64,000 bases of DNA from Fistularia commersonii (taxonomy: Eukaryota; Chordata; Actinopteri; Syngnathiformes; Fistulariidae). Position 1 is the stretch's first letter; each line of letters opens with the position of its first letter. Made by a program: the position numbers and the translations under genes. The stretch lies in assembly GCA_037954325.1 (NCBI GenBank), contig JBBMNZ010000054.1:199501-263500 (forward strand). The letters run 5' to 3'. Below are positions 23,667 to 31,583 of the stretch, piece by piece. Under the pieces are notes generated by a model. It did not search any database. It was not told where the DNA came from and worked only from the letters and a program-made list of their open reading frames with translations.

Positions 23667-25067
23667 TCATTTTAATACATCTTTTACATTGCAGTGTCCC
23701 ATAATCTCATGCCATGTTTTGACATCACAAGTTAAGTTTACTCTATCTCTGGACATCATGTCATTTACTGTATCATCATAAAGTTGTTGATAATTTACCG
23801 TTCTTATGTAGTAGAGTCTGTCACATTCCTCAATGCTGAAAATTTTTCCTTCTTTGGTTATGAGTCTGTTCTCTCCTTCTTTGAATATCACGCTGGCTCC
23901 ATCAGCTGTGGCTGCCTTCACCGATATGAAGTCCTGAGGATATGATGGGATGAATAAGGCTCCCCTTAAGGTTACCAGGACAGGTTTTCCTTCAATGTCC
24001 TGGAGTAACACTTCTGCATCACCTCTTTTTAGTGCCACTTTGTTTCTTCTGGTCCCGTCTGCTAGCTCCATGTAATGTTTGTTTGGGTTGAAAAACTCAT
24101 CAAATCTTATGAATTTGTCTTCTTGTGTTATGATGTGTGATGTAGCGCCACAGTCTACCATCAGTCCATTTTTTCTGATATTTTCCGGAGGGACTTTTTG
24201 ACTGACCTTGAATACAAAAGTTTGCTCATCTTCCTTATCTTTGTCTTGGATGTCTGTGTTTTGTTTGACCGAGTCTTCTTTGGGCTTGGATTTTCTTCTG
24301 CATGTCTCATCGGTGTGGGTTGTGCTTCTGTGATAGCTGCACCATTTTGGCCCTGATTTTTGGTGACAAGCTTTTGCCATATGGCCACGGTTTCCACATC
24401 CATAGCAGATCACCGTTGACATGTCCACTTTCATTACATTGTCTGATTTGGTTTTGCTGTCAAACTTTTCAGTCTCTTCATAACTTCTTAGTTTACTCTT
24501 GAACTGAATAAACGTCATTTCTTCACTGCTCTGAGTTACGTGAATGACGAAGGGCTTGTACGGTTCTGGAAGCCCTTTCATAACCATAGCGATCATCAGC
24601 TCATCACTTATCACCTGTTTTGTGTTTCTCAGAGCGGTGACTGCCTTTTCTGCTCTGATAATGTAATCTGTTATTGTTTCGTCGGGTTCCTTCTTGAGTG
24701 AGCATAGTTCGCTGTACAGGGAAATAATTCTGGGCTTACCCTGGCTGGCGTAATGATCCCGTAATATTTTCAAAGCTTTTCGACCGTCATCTGCGGCTTC
24801 CCTCATTACCAATGATAGACTTTTATCATCGAGGAACTGGATAAGCTCAGCGTAGCATTCTGCATTTTTATCTGGGTCGGGCTCAACAGTTGAAAGTATT
24901 GTCTCTTTCAAACCTTCGAGTCGCATGTGTCCCAGAAACTTTACTTCCCAAAGCTCGTAGTTGTTTTCGTCTCCATCGAAAACCAAACGTTGCCATCTTC
25001 CTCCTTTTGTTCGTTGCCTGGGCCCATAACCTGTTGCGTTTAAGTTTGCAGCTTCTTCGTTTTCCAT
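23667..25067 (-). CDS. gag: Copia family A Gag-protease polyprotein
   Basis: This 466-residue frame starts at ATG 25067 (MENEEAANLNA), inside the 5' LTR, and reads straight through the PBS. The frame is also open upstream to a further ATG (25199), giving 510 residues. The Gag capsid-type region includes LDDKSLSLVMREAADDGRKAL. A CX2CX4HX4C zinc knuckle (CYGCGNRGHMAKAC) follows at about residue 220, then the aspartic protease active site DCGATSH (about residue 305), and finally the gag-pre-integrase segment (TWHEIMGHCN). It ends at a TGA after DVLK, after which the same frame continues into integrase. The product would form the particle and process the polyprotein. Copia elements normally have one continuous frame, so the stop is either a disabling mutation or a regulated readthrough site. 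Confidence 0.88.
   Translation of the reverse strand: MENEEAANLNATGYGPRQRTKGGRWQRLVFDGDENNYELWEVKFLGHMRLEGLKETILSTVEPDPDKNAECYAELIQFLDDKSLSLVMREAADDGRKALKILRDHYASQGKPRIISLYSELCSLKKEPDETITDYIIRAEKAVTALRNTKQVISDELMIAMVMKGLPEPYKPFVIHVTQSSEEMTFIQFKSKLRSYEETEKFDSKTKSDNVMKVDMSTVICYGCGNRGHMAKACHQKSGPKWCSYHRSTTHTDETCRRKSKPKEDSVKQNTDIQDKDKEDEQTFVFKVSQKVPPENIRKNGLMVDCGATSHIITQEDKFIRFDEFFNPNKHYMELADGTRRNKVALKRGDAEVLLQDIEGKPVLVTLRGALFIPSYPQDFISVKAATADGASVIFKEGENRLITKEGKIFSIEECDRLYYIRTVNYQQLYDDTVNDMMSRDRVNLTCDVKTWHEIMGHCNVKDVLK
25017..25031 (-). promoter_or_regulatory. Primer-binding site, half-tRNA-iMet type
   Basis: GGTTATGGGCCCAGG on the minus strand begins directly after the 5' LTR. It is complementary to the anticodon arm of initiator tRNA-Met (CTGGGCCCATAACC with the CAU anticodon) rather than to the tRNA 3' end. 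This is the priming mode known for Drosophila copia, which uses a tRNA-iMet fragment. The site is inside the gag reading frame and would be translated as GYGPR. Confidence 0.88.
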
Positions 25068-25387
25068 GTTTCGGAAGGAATTCACAAGTTTGCCTTGTTT
25101 GAATCGTCTTTTATTTTCTTCTTCACAGCTCCGGGAATCAACATCGGTTAGCCATGGGACATGTACAGTACAGAGTGAGGGAAAAATTCCCGCCAGCACC
25201 GCTATACCAAAAAAAGAACACTGACGTAGAAGTTAACGTCAAGTTAGCTGAACAGTCGCGAAAAACTAAAACAAGTCCCAAACCTTGTCATAAAGTGCCA
25301 TACATTTCCTGAGAGTAGATAAAAATAAAACATATGTATACTAGAATGTAAACTCAAATAAAACTAATGAGATCACCTATCTCAACA
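25032..25387 (-). repeat. 5' LTR of copia family A, 356 bp
   Basis: Minus-strand termini are TGTTGAGATAGG (25387) and CGCAACA (25032), followed at once by the PBS. The LTR should supply promoter and polyadenylation signals; a TTTTATTT-type AT-rich segment lies about 60 bp in, but no certain TATA box can be called. The ATG of gag is 35 bp from its end. The outer flank (GGACATAAGGAC on minus) is LINE 3' UTR and does not match the flank of the 3' LTR, so no target-site duplication is present. Confidence 0.93.
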
Positions 25388-25515
25388 GTCCTTATGTCCT
25401 TTGCTTCCTCATGCCTGGTTGTTTCATTGACATTCAGTTCTACCTTGCCATGTTTATTTGTACATTTGTATATTTGTGTGTACTATTTATGTTCAATTAA
25501 AAAAAAAAAAAAAAA
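25388..25515 (+). repeat. LINE 3' end with poly(A), plus strand
   Basis: GTCCTTATGTCCTTTGCTTC to TTTATGTTCAATT followed by an A-run (25497-25515) is the plus-strand version of the LINE 3' UTR found inverted at 18740-18850. It abuts the copia-A 5' LTR directly. Confidence 0.85.
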
Positions 25516-25862
25516 GAATGAGAGGCTGAGAAAATCTCCATGTCTCTCTCTCTCCCCCCCTTAATGCCCCCCCCCCCTCTTCCTCACGGCGGCCGACGCA
25601 ATGTGATTCTCGCCGTTGCTGTGGAAGTAGGGTAAAGGATTCCCCGCGTCGGTGCGAGCGATGCGTTTCAAGGCGTATTGCATGTGTGTATGGAGGGGGG
25701 GGGTCTACAGGATACCGCAGGCCGGCAATGGTGCACCTTCTGCGGACATCGATCACCGAAACGTCGGCGTGGAGCTCCCGGAGCAGCCGGCGTGTACATG
25801 TGAATGAATGGAGGAGCTAATGTGTGTGTGGTGGTGGTGGTGGTGGTGGGGGGGGGGGGGCG
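25516..25862. repeat. M-module, inverted copy
   Basis: This is the reverse complement of the M-module at 18300-18727, with the same C/G-runs, GCTCGCACCGACGCGGGGAA segment and core. Together with the LINE end beside it, it forms an inverted repeat of about 0.5 kb with 18300-18850 flanking the copia-A element. The sequence breaks into copia-B integrase at about 25863. Confidence 0.8.
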
Positions 25863-26114
25863 TTTCGGCTCGACGGGAAAGAAACCAAATGTGTCACAAA
25901 TGCAAAAGTTTGGTGCTGTGTGCTATGCATACAAGCACAACAAAAAGAAACTTGACTCAAGAGGTGAGAAGGGAGTTTTCATTGGATATGACAAAAATAG
26001 TCCAGCTTATTTTGTATATTATCCAAATAGTGAAAGAGTACTAAAACAGACTGCTAAAATTTGTGTCGAACCCATCTCCAGAGCAACAAACCCAGACAGA
26101 GATGAGCTCAGACC

Positions 26115-26115
<1 letters not shown>
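25863..26115 (+). pseudogene. Copia family B integrase C-terminal fragment
   Basis: The plus strand encodes the C-terminal block of a copia integrase: GKKPNVSQMQKFGAVCYAYK, then KGVFIGYDKNSPAYFVYYP. This is the region that follows the catalytic core and is a hallmark of copia integrases. The core itself is absent. It is abruptly joined to the M-module on the left and runs into an acidic GAT tract on the right. The corresponding minus-strand copies are at 41085-41342 and 53413-53670. This copy has lost one codon's worth of sequence around VLKQTAK (VLKTQTAK in the others). Confidence 0.88.

Positions 26116-26191
<76 letters not shown>
26116..26191. repeat. (GAT)n trinucleotide repeat
   Basis: An uninterrupted GAT tract follows the integrase fragment at the position where copia elements have an acidic Asp-rich linker. 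It probably expanded from coding Asp codons. Matching tracts (ATC on plus) lie at 41039-41089 and 53388-53416, with different lengths. Confidence 0.95.
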
Positions 26192-27142
26192 CAGTTAGAC
26201 ATTTAAAGAGGCAAGGAGTTCCCTCAATGCTGACAAGTGGATGAAATCTATGGACGAAGAGATGGAGTAATTGAGAGAGAAGAACACTTTTACCCTAACA
26301 CAGCTACCCCAAGGCAAGTGTGCAGTGGGGGTGGGGGTGGGGGGTGGGGGGCGTATGCGCTAAAAAGAAATGAAGATGGCACAAACAAATATAAAGCTCG
26401 TTATGTTGCTAAGGGCTACAGTCAAAAGTATGGCACGGATTTCGAGGAAACATTTTCTCCAACAGCAAATATGACAAGTGTGAGGGTGTTTATGCAGAAA
26501 TCAGTTCCGGAAAATTTGTTCTTACACCAAATGGATGTAAAGACAGCCTATCTTCATGCACCCATAGATTGTGAGCTCTGTGTAGAACAACCAGAAGGGT
26601 ATGAAGTGACAAATAAAAAACAGAAGCTGGTGTGTAAACTTAAAAAGTCACTATACGTCCCTGAACAAGCCGGTCGTCATTGGGATCTGATGCTCCATTC
26701 TTACTTGATTGACAATGACTTTATTCAGAATGAAGCAGATCATTGTGTTTATGTCAAAGAAAACCAAAATGACAAGGTCATCATCATAATATGGGTAGAT
26801 GATTTAATCATAGCTGCGAGTGATGAGGAAGTAATGAAAGAGGTGAAAATCATGCTTACAGCTAGATTTAAAATGAAGGACATGGGCAAAGTGATCAAAA
26901 TCAATACCCAGAAAATATGTCAGTCAGAAGAGTGTGTTAAGATGTCACAAAGAAAATATGTGGAAAGGTAGCCCTACAGTATTGTCCAACACAAGAGATG
27001 CCGGCACATGTTATGACAAAGCCTGCATCACAGTTTAAGTTGTTGAATTTTTCAAAGTTGTTGTTTGTTGTTTGGGTCATGAGTATTTTATTTTGATGTA
27101 AATGGGCAAAGATACCAATAATATGAGAGCAAGTGGGGGCGT
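26192..27142 (+). pseudogene. Copia family B RT fragment with RNase H tail, copy 1
   Basis: The reading frame begins FKEARSSLNADKWMKSMDEE, the usual segment before copia RT. It passes a corrupted G-rich stretch at 26325-26352 that replaces the GKW-V start of RT, then gives KARYVAKGYSQKYG, the ETFSP block, motif A (HQMDVKTAYLHAPI) and the catalytic WVDDLIIAAS near 26800. After RFKMKDMGKV the protein jumps to an out-of-context MSQRKYVER and stops at 26971; the connection and most of RNase H are deleted. Downstream, 26975-27080 still encodes the very C-terminal copia segment (LQYCPTQEMPA...MTKPA) in another frame. A purine-rich GAGAGCAAGTGGGGGC lies just before the LTR stub at 27143. Confidence 0.88.
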
Positions 27143-27212
27143 TGTTAACTGAGAAATATGCTCTCAATTATTTTCCGTTTTATTTCCAAGGGCCAGTCTC
27201 AGCTTCCGGTCA
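27143..27212 (+). repeat. Copia family B LTR stub (first ~70 bp)
   Basis: TGTTAACTGAGAAATATGCTC through CAGCTTCCGGTC matches the start of the complete family-B LTR at 45755-45976. It then breaks directly into the X-module. The same stub-X junction recurs at 29368, 31045, 37533, 39810 and 52123, so one truncation event was copied many times. Confidence 0.85.
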
Positions 27213-27690
27213 ACAGGATCCCGCAGACCGGCCAAGGTGCACCTTCTTCGGACACGGATCCCCGTGACGTCGGCGTGAAGCTCCGGGAGCACCAGACATG
27301 CACATATGAATAAGCGAAGGAGTCAACTCCATAAGTCCTCCACTCACGGCCTCGGTGTCACTGAATCGAGCAATTTGGTTTTTAATGTTTAAAAATCGGC
27401 TTAACATTGAGGTGGAAAACACAGCGGTATCGTTAAAATACAGTAACAGGGTGATAACATCCATGTAAGAAGTGGAGGGGGATTTATTGCACTCACGGCC
27501 CCACTCGTTTATTCCTCTCATACACAGCGGCCAGATCACCTGCTGGAGCTCCAAGCGCTGTGCACAGTCGGATGCCGCCATCTAGCGGACATAAAATGTA
27601 AGGAAGCGGAGGGAGAAAGCCATCCGGTGTTCCCCGAGTAGCGGCGACGAACGAGTTTAGAGCCGTGGAGAAGGTTTGCTTCCCCCCCAA
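27213..27690 (-). repeat. X-module, copy 1, with 123-residue open frame
   Basis: The module carries a minus-strand frame (27581 to 27210) beginning MAASDCAQRLELQQ and ending HLGRSAGSC. No family is recognised. The last third is the core shared with the M- and CA-modules. The frame is kept in the copies at 31112-31483, 39372-39743 and 51685-52056 and lost in those near 29.6 and 37.2 kb. Hand comparison of the core between X- and M-modules shows differences spread evenly over codon positions, which argues against selection for protein. Two AATAAA-like motifs occur on the minus strand. Confidence 0.7.
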
Positions 27691-27698
27691 CCTCTCTT

Positions 27699-27704
<6 letters not shown>

Positions 27705-27733
<29 letters not shown>

Positions 27734-27803
27734 CTTCCCCTTCTTCTTCTTCTTCTTCTTCTTCTTCTTCTTCTTCTTCTCCTTCTTCTTCTTCTTCTTC
27801 TTT
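27705..27803. repeat. (TTC)n tract at an RTE LINE tail
   Basis: A TTC tract with single CCC and TCC interruptions lies between the X-module and the 3' end of an RTE-type LINE on the minus strand. On that strand it is a GAA tail directly following the LINE terminus. The open frames of Leu, Ser or Arg runs are artefacts of this tract. Confidence 0.93.
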
Positions 27804-28250
27804 TGTCTTTTCCCGTCAGGTGTGGCCACAGCGAGTCAACTTTCTCCATCTAACCCTATTCTCCGTATCCTCCTCTCTCACACCAACTACCTTCATATCC
27901 TCTCTCACCACGTCCATAAATCCTCTCTTTGGTCTTCCTCGAGACCTCTTGCCTTGCAGCTCCAATTCCAGCATCCGTCTACCAATATATTCTCTATCCC
28001 TCCTCTGTACATGACCGAACCATCTCAGTCTGGCTTCTCTGACCTTCTCTCCAAAACATCGAACATGTGCTGTTCCTCTGATACTCATTCCTGATCCTAT
28101 CAATCCTGGTCACTCCGTAAGAGAACCTCAACATCTTCATATCTGCAACCTCTAGTTCTGCCTGCTGTCTTTTTGTCATTGTAACAGTTTCTAGTCCATA
28201 CATCATCGCTGGTCTGACCACTGTCTTGTACACCTTTGTACACCTTGGTA
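27804..28250 (-). pseudogene. RTE-type LINE, 3' terminal fragment
   Basis: On the minus strand this encodes the C-terminus of an RTE-like non-LTR retrotransposon protein. RLRWFGHVQRRDREYIGRRM is followed by GKRSRGRPKRGFMDVVRED and a WRKLTRCG end, in a 95-residue frame (28103 to 27816). The region 28104-28250 (MYGLETVTMTKRQQ) continues it in a shifted frame. The sequence ends in a GAA tract instead of poly(A), which suits the RTE clade, whose elements end in short tandem repeats. It has no catalytic RT motif. Clade assignment is moderate confidence. Confidence 0.8.
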
Positions 28251-29367
28251 ATGGGCAACCCCGTATCTGACCGTGTGACAAAGCCAAGCAGTGCAGACAA
28301 TGTGAGACGATCAACTAGAACCAAAAAGAAGCCCAGTTACTTTAATGGTTATGTGACTAGTGCTATTGACGATGACCAAGTGTTCACTAACATTGACTAC
28401 TGTTATAGACTGGCGTGTGGTGTCCCACAGACATTTAAAGAGGCAAGGAGTTCACTTAATGCTGACAAGTGGATGAAATCTATGGACGAAGAGATGGAGT
28501 CATTGAGAGAGAAGAACACTTTTACCCTAACACAGCTACCCCAAGGCAAGTGTGCAGTGGGGGTGGGGGTGGGGGGTGGGGGGCGTAAGCGCTAAAAAGA
28601 AATGAAGATGGCACAAACAAATATAAAGCTCGGTATGTTGCTAAGGGCTACAGTCAAAAGTATGGCACGGATTTCGAGGAAACATTTTCTCCAACAGCAA
28701 ATATGACAAGTGTGAGGGTGTTTATGCAGAAATCAGTTCCGGAAAATTTGTTCTTACACCAAATGGATGTAAAGACAGCCTATCTTCATGCACCCATAGA
28801 TTGTGAGCTCTGTGTAGAACAACCAGAAGGGTATGAAGTGACAAATAAAAAACAGAAGCTGGTGTGTAAACTTAAAAAGTCACTATACGTCCCTGAACAA
28901 GCCGGTCGTCATTGGAATCTGATGCTCCATTCTTACTTGATTGACAATGACTTTATTCAGAATGAAGCAGATCATTGTGTCTATGTCAAAGAAAACCAAA
29001 ATGACAAAGTCATCATCATAATATGGGTAGATGATTTAATCATAGCTGCGAGTGATGAGGAAGTAATGAAAGAGGTGAAAATCATGCTTACAGCTAGATT
29101 TAAAATGAAGGACATGGGCAAAGTGATCAAAATCAATACCCAGAAAATATGTCAGTCAGAAGAGTGTGTTAAGATGTCACAAAGAAAATATGTGGAAAGG
29201 TAGCCCTACAGTATTTTCCAACACAAGAGATGCCGGCACATGTTATGACAAAGCCTGCATCACAGTTTAAGTTGTTGAATTTTTCAAAGTTGTTGTTTGG
29301 GTCATGAGTATTTTATTTTGATGTAAATGGGCAAATATACCAATAATATGAGAGCAAGTGGGGGCGT
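28251..29367 (+). pseudogene. Copia family B RT fragment, copy 2
   Basis: The frame opens with MGNPVSDRVTKPSSADNVRR, a basic segment before copia RT, then CYRLACGVPQTFKEARSSL. A G-rich tract at 28557-28585 breaks the frame after LPQGKCAVG. The rest (28703-29203) has motif A (HQMDVKTAYLHA), KKSLYVPEQAGRHW and the catalytic WVDDLIIAAS, and ends at the same MSQRKYVER stop as copy 1. The RNase H is deleted except for the terminal LQYCPTQEMPA segment. Copies 1 and 2 differ by very few substitutions. Confidence 0.88.
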
Positions 29368-29437
29368 TGTTAACTGAGAAATATGCTCTCAATTATTTTC
29401 CGTTTTATTTCCAAGGGCCAGTCTCAGCTTCCGGTCA
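29368..29437 (+). repeat. Copia family B LTR stub, copy 2
   Basis: TGTTAACTGAGAAATATGCTC to CAGCTTCCGGTC, cut at the same base as the other stubs and joined to an X-module. Confidence 0.83.
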
Positions 29438-29915
29438 ACAGGATCCCGCAGACCGGCCAAGGTGCACCTTCTTCGGACACGGATCCCTGTGACGTCGGCG
29501 TGAAGCTCCGGGAGCACCAGACATGCACATATGAATAAGCGGAGGAGTCGATTCCATAAGTCCTCCACTCACGGCCTCGGTGTCACTGAATCGAGCAATC
29601 TGGTTTTTTAATGTTTAAAAATCGGCTTAACATTGAGGTCGAAAAAACAGCGGTATCGTTAAAATACAGTAACAGGGTGATAACATCCATGTAAGAAGTG
29701 GAGGGGGATTTATTGCACTCACGGCCCCACTCGTTTATTCCTCTCATACACAGCAGCTAGATCACCTGCTGGAGCTCCAAGCGCTGTGCACAGTCGGATG
29801 CCGCCATCTAGCGGACATAAAATGTAACGAAGCGGAGGGAGAAAGCCATCCGGTGTTCCCCGAGTAGCGGCGACGAACGAGTTTAGAGCCGTGGAGAAGG
29901 TTTGCTTCCCCCCCA
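29438..29915 (-). repeat. X-module, copy 2, frame disrupted
   Basis: Same module as 27213-27690, but extra bases near 29605 (a T-run) and 29645 (an A-run) break the 123-residue frame. This copy shows that the frame is not protected. Confidence 0.75.
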
Positions 29916-29928
29916 CCCTCTCTTTCTA

Positions 29929-29930
<2 letters not shown>

Positions 29931-29959
<29 letters not shown>

Positions 29960-30018
29960 CTTCTTCTTCTTCTTCTTCTTCTTCTTCTTCTTCTTCTTCT
30001 TCTTCTTCTTCTTCTTCT
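29931..30018. repeat. (TTC)n tract
   Basis: A pure TTC tract between the X-module and a 50-nt RTE LINE remnant (ACAGTTTCTAGTCCATACAT and following bases). Most of the RTE 3' region seen at 27804-28250 has been lost here. Confidence 0.95.
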
Positions 30019-31044
30019 ACAGTTTCTAGTCCATACATCATCGCTGGTCTCACCACTGTCTTGTACACCTTTGTACACCTTGGAAATGGGCAGCCCCGTA
30101 TCTGACCGTGTGACACAGCCAAGCAGTGCAGACAATGTGAGACGATCAACTAGAACCAAAAAGAAGCCCAGTTACTTTAATGGTTATGTGACTAGTGCTA
30201 TTGACGATGACCAAGTGTTCACTAACATTGACTACTGTTATAGACTGGCGTGTGGTGTCCCACAGACATTTAAAGAGGCAAGGAGTTCCCTCAATGCTGA
30301 CAAGTGGATGAAATCTATGGACAACGAGATGGAGTCATTGAGAGAGAACAACACTTTGACCCTAACACAGCTACCCCAAGGCAAGTGTGCAGTGGGGGTG
30401 GGGGGGTGGGTGTATGCGCTAAAAAGAAATGAAGTTGGCACAAACAAATATAAAGCTCGTTATTTTGCTAAGGGCTACAGTCAAAAGTATGGCACGGATT
30501 TTGAGGAAACATTTTCTCCAACAGCAAATATGACAAGTGTGAGGGTGTTCATGCAGAAATCAGTTCAGGAAAATTTGGCAGGTCGTCATTGGAATCTGAT
30601 GCTCCATTCTTACTTGATTGACAACGACTTTATTCAGAATGAAGCAGATCATTGTGTCTATGTCAAAGAAAACCAAAATGACAAAGTCATCATCATAATA
30701 TGGGTAGATGATTTAATCATAGCTGCGAGTGATGAGGAAGTAATGAAAGAGGTGAAAATCATGCTTACAGCTAGATTTAAAATGAAGGACATGGGCAAAG
30801 TGATCAAAATCAATACCCAGAAAATATGTCAGTCAGAAGAGTGTGTTAAGATGTCACAAAGAAAATATGTGGAAAGGTAGCCCTACAGTATTGTCCAACA
30901 CAAGAGATGCCGGCAGATGTTATGACAAAGCCTGCATCGCAGTTTAAGTTGTTGAATTTTTCAAAGTTGTTGTTTGGGTCATGAGTATTTTATTTTGATG
31001 TAAATGGGCAAAGATACCAATAATATGAGAGCAAGTGGGGGCGT
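30019..31044 (+). pseudogene. Copia family B RT fragment, copy 3, motif A deleted
   Basis: A 269-residue open frame (30071-30880) runs from MYTLEMGSPVSDRVTQPSSA through the RT region without a stop. Compared with copies 1 and 2 it lacks about 50 residues between MQKSVQENL and AGRHWNLMLH. This in-frame deletion removes motif A with its catalytic Asp, while the second catalytic block WVDDLIIAAS is kept. It therefore cannot be an active polymerase even though the frame is open. The same deletion is in the minus-strand copies at 39975-40784 and 52288-53097. The terminal copia segment LQYCPTQEMPADVMTKPA follows after the stop. Confidence 0.88.
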
Positions 31045-31114
31045 TGTCAACTGAGAAATATGCTCTCAATTATTTTCCGTGTTATTTCGAAGGGCCAGCC
31101 TCAGCTTCCGGTCA
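31045..31114 (+). repeat. Copia family B LTR stub, copy 3
   Basis: TGTCAACTGAGAAATATGCTC to CAGCTTCCGGTC. The TGTCAAC variant (instead of TGTTAAC) is shared with the stubs at 37.5, 39.8 and 52.1 kb, linking this copy with the D1/D2 copies. Confidence 0.83.
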
Positions 31115-31583
31115 ACAGGACCCCGCAGACCGGCCAAGGTGCACCTTCTTCGGACACGGATCCCCGTGACGTCGGCATGAAGCTCCGGGAGCACCAGACA
31201 TGCACTTATGAATAAGCGAAGGAGTCAACTCCATAAGTCCTCCACTCAGGGCCTCGGTGTCACTGAATCGAGCAATTTGGTTTTTAATGTTTAAAAATCG
31301 GCTTAACATTGAGGTGGAAAACACAGCGGTATCGTTAAAATACAGTAACAGGGTGATAACATCCATGTAAGAAGTGGAGGGGGATTTATTGCACTCACGG
31401 CCCCACTCGTTTATTCCTCTCATACACAGCGGCCAGATCACCTGCTGGAGCTCCAAGCGCTGTGCACAGTCGGATGCCGCCATCTAGCGGACATAAAATG
31501 TAAGGAAGCGGAGGGAGAAAGCCATCCGGTGATCCCCAAGTAGCGGCGACGAACGAGTTTAGAGCCGTGGAGAAGATTTGCTT
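31115..31583 (-). repeat. X-module, copy 3, with intact 123-residue frame
   Basis: The frame (31483 to 31112) matches the one at 51685-52056 residue for residue, including the LIHKCMSGAPGASCRR variant. This identifies 51.6-52.1 kb as its closest relative. It ends at TTTGCTT, where the copia sliver and RTE LINE begin. Confidence 0.75.

Noticed and set aside
23667..23669. Programmed frameshift at the Gag/integrase boundary of copia-A
   Set aside because: Integrase continues in the same frame after the TGA, so only readthrough or a nonsense mutation needs to be considered.
25017..25031. CCTGGGCCCATAACC as part of a tRNA-Met gene
   Set aside because: Only the anticodon-arm complement is present, adjoining an LTR; no acceptor, D or T arms follow. 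It is a primer-binding site.
27210..27581. The 123-residue MAASDCAQ frame as a real gene
   Set aside because: It is broken in two of six copies. In 33 codons of the core compared by hand between X- and M-modules, the 17 differences fall 5/7/5 over codon positions 1/2/3, so there is no third-position excess.
27493..27849. Poly-Arg, poly-Leu, poly-Ser, poly-Glu and poly-Lys proteins around the GAA/TTC tracts (also near 30.0, 39.2, 40.9 and 53.2 kb)
   Set aside because: Pure trinucleotide-repeat translations with no conserved flank.
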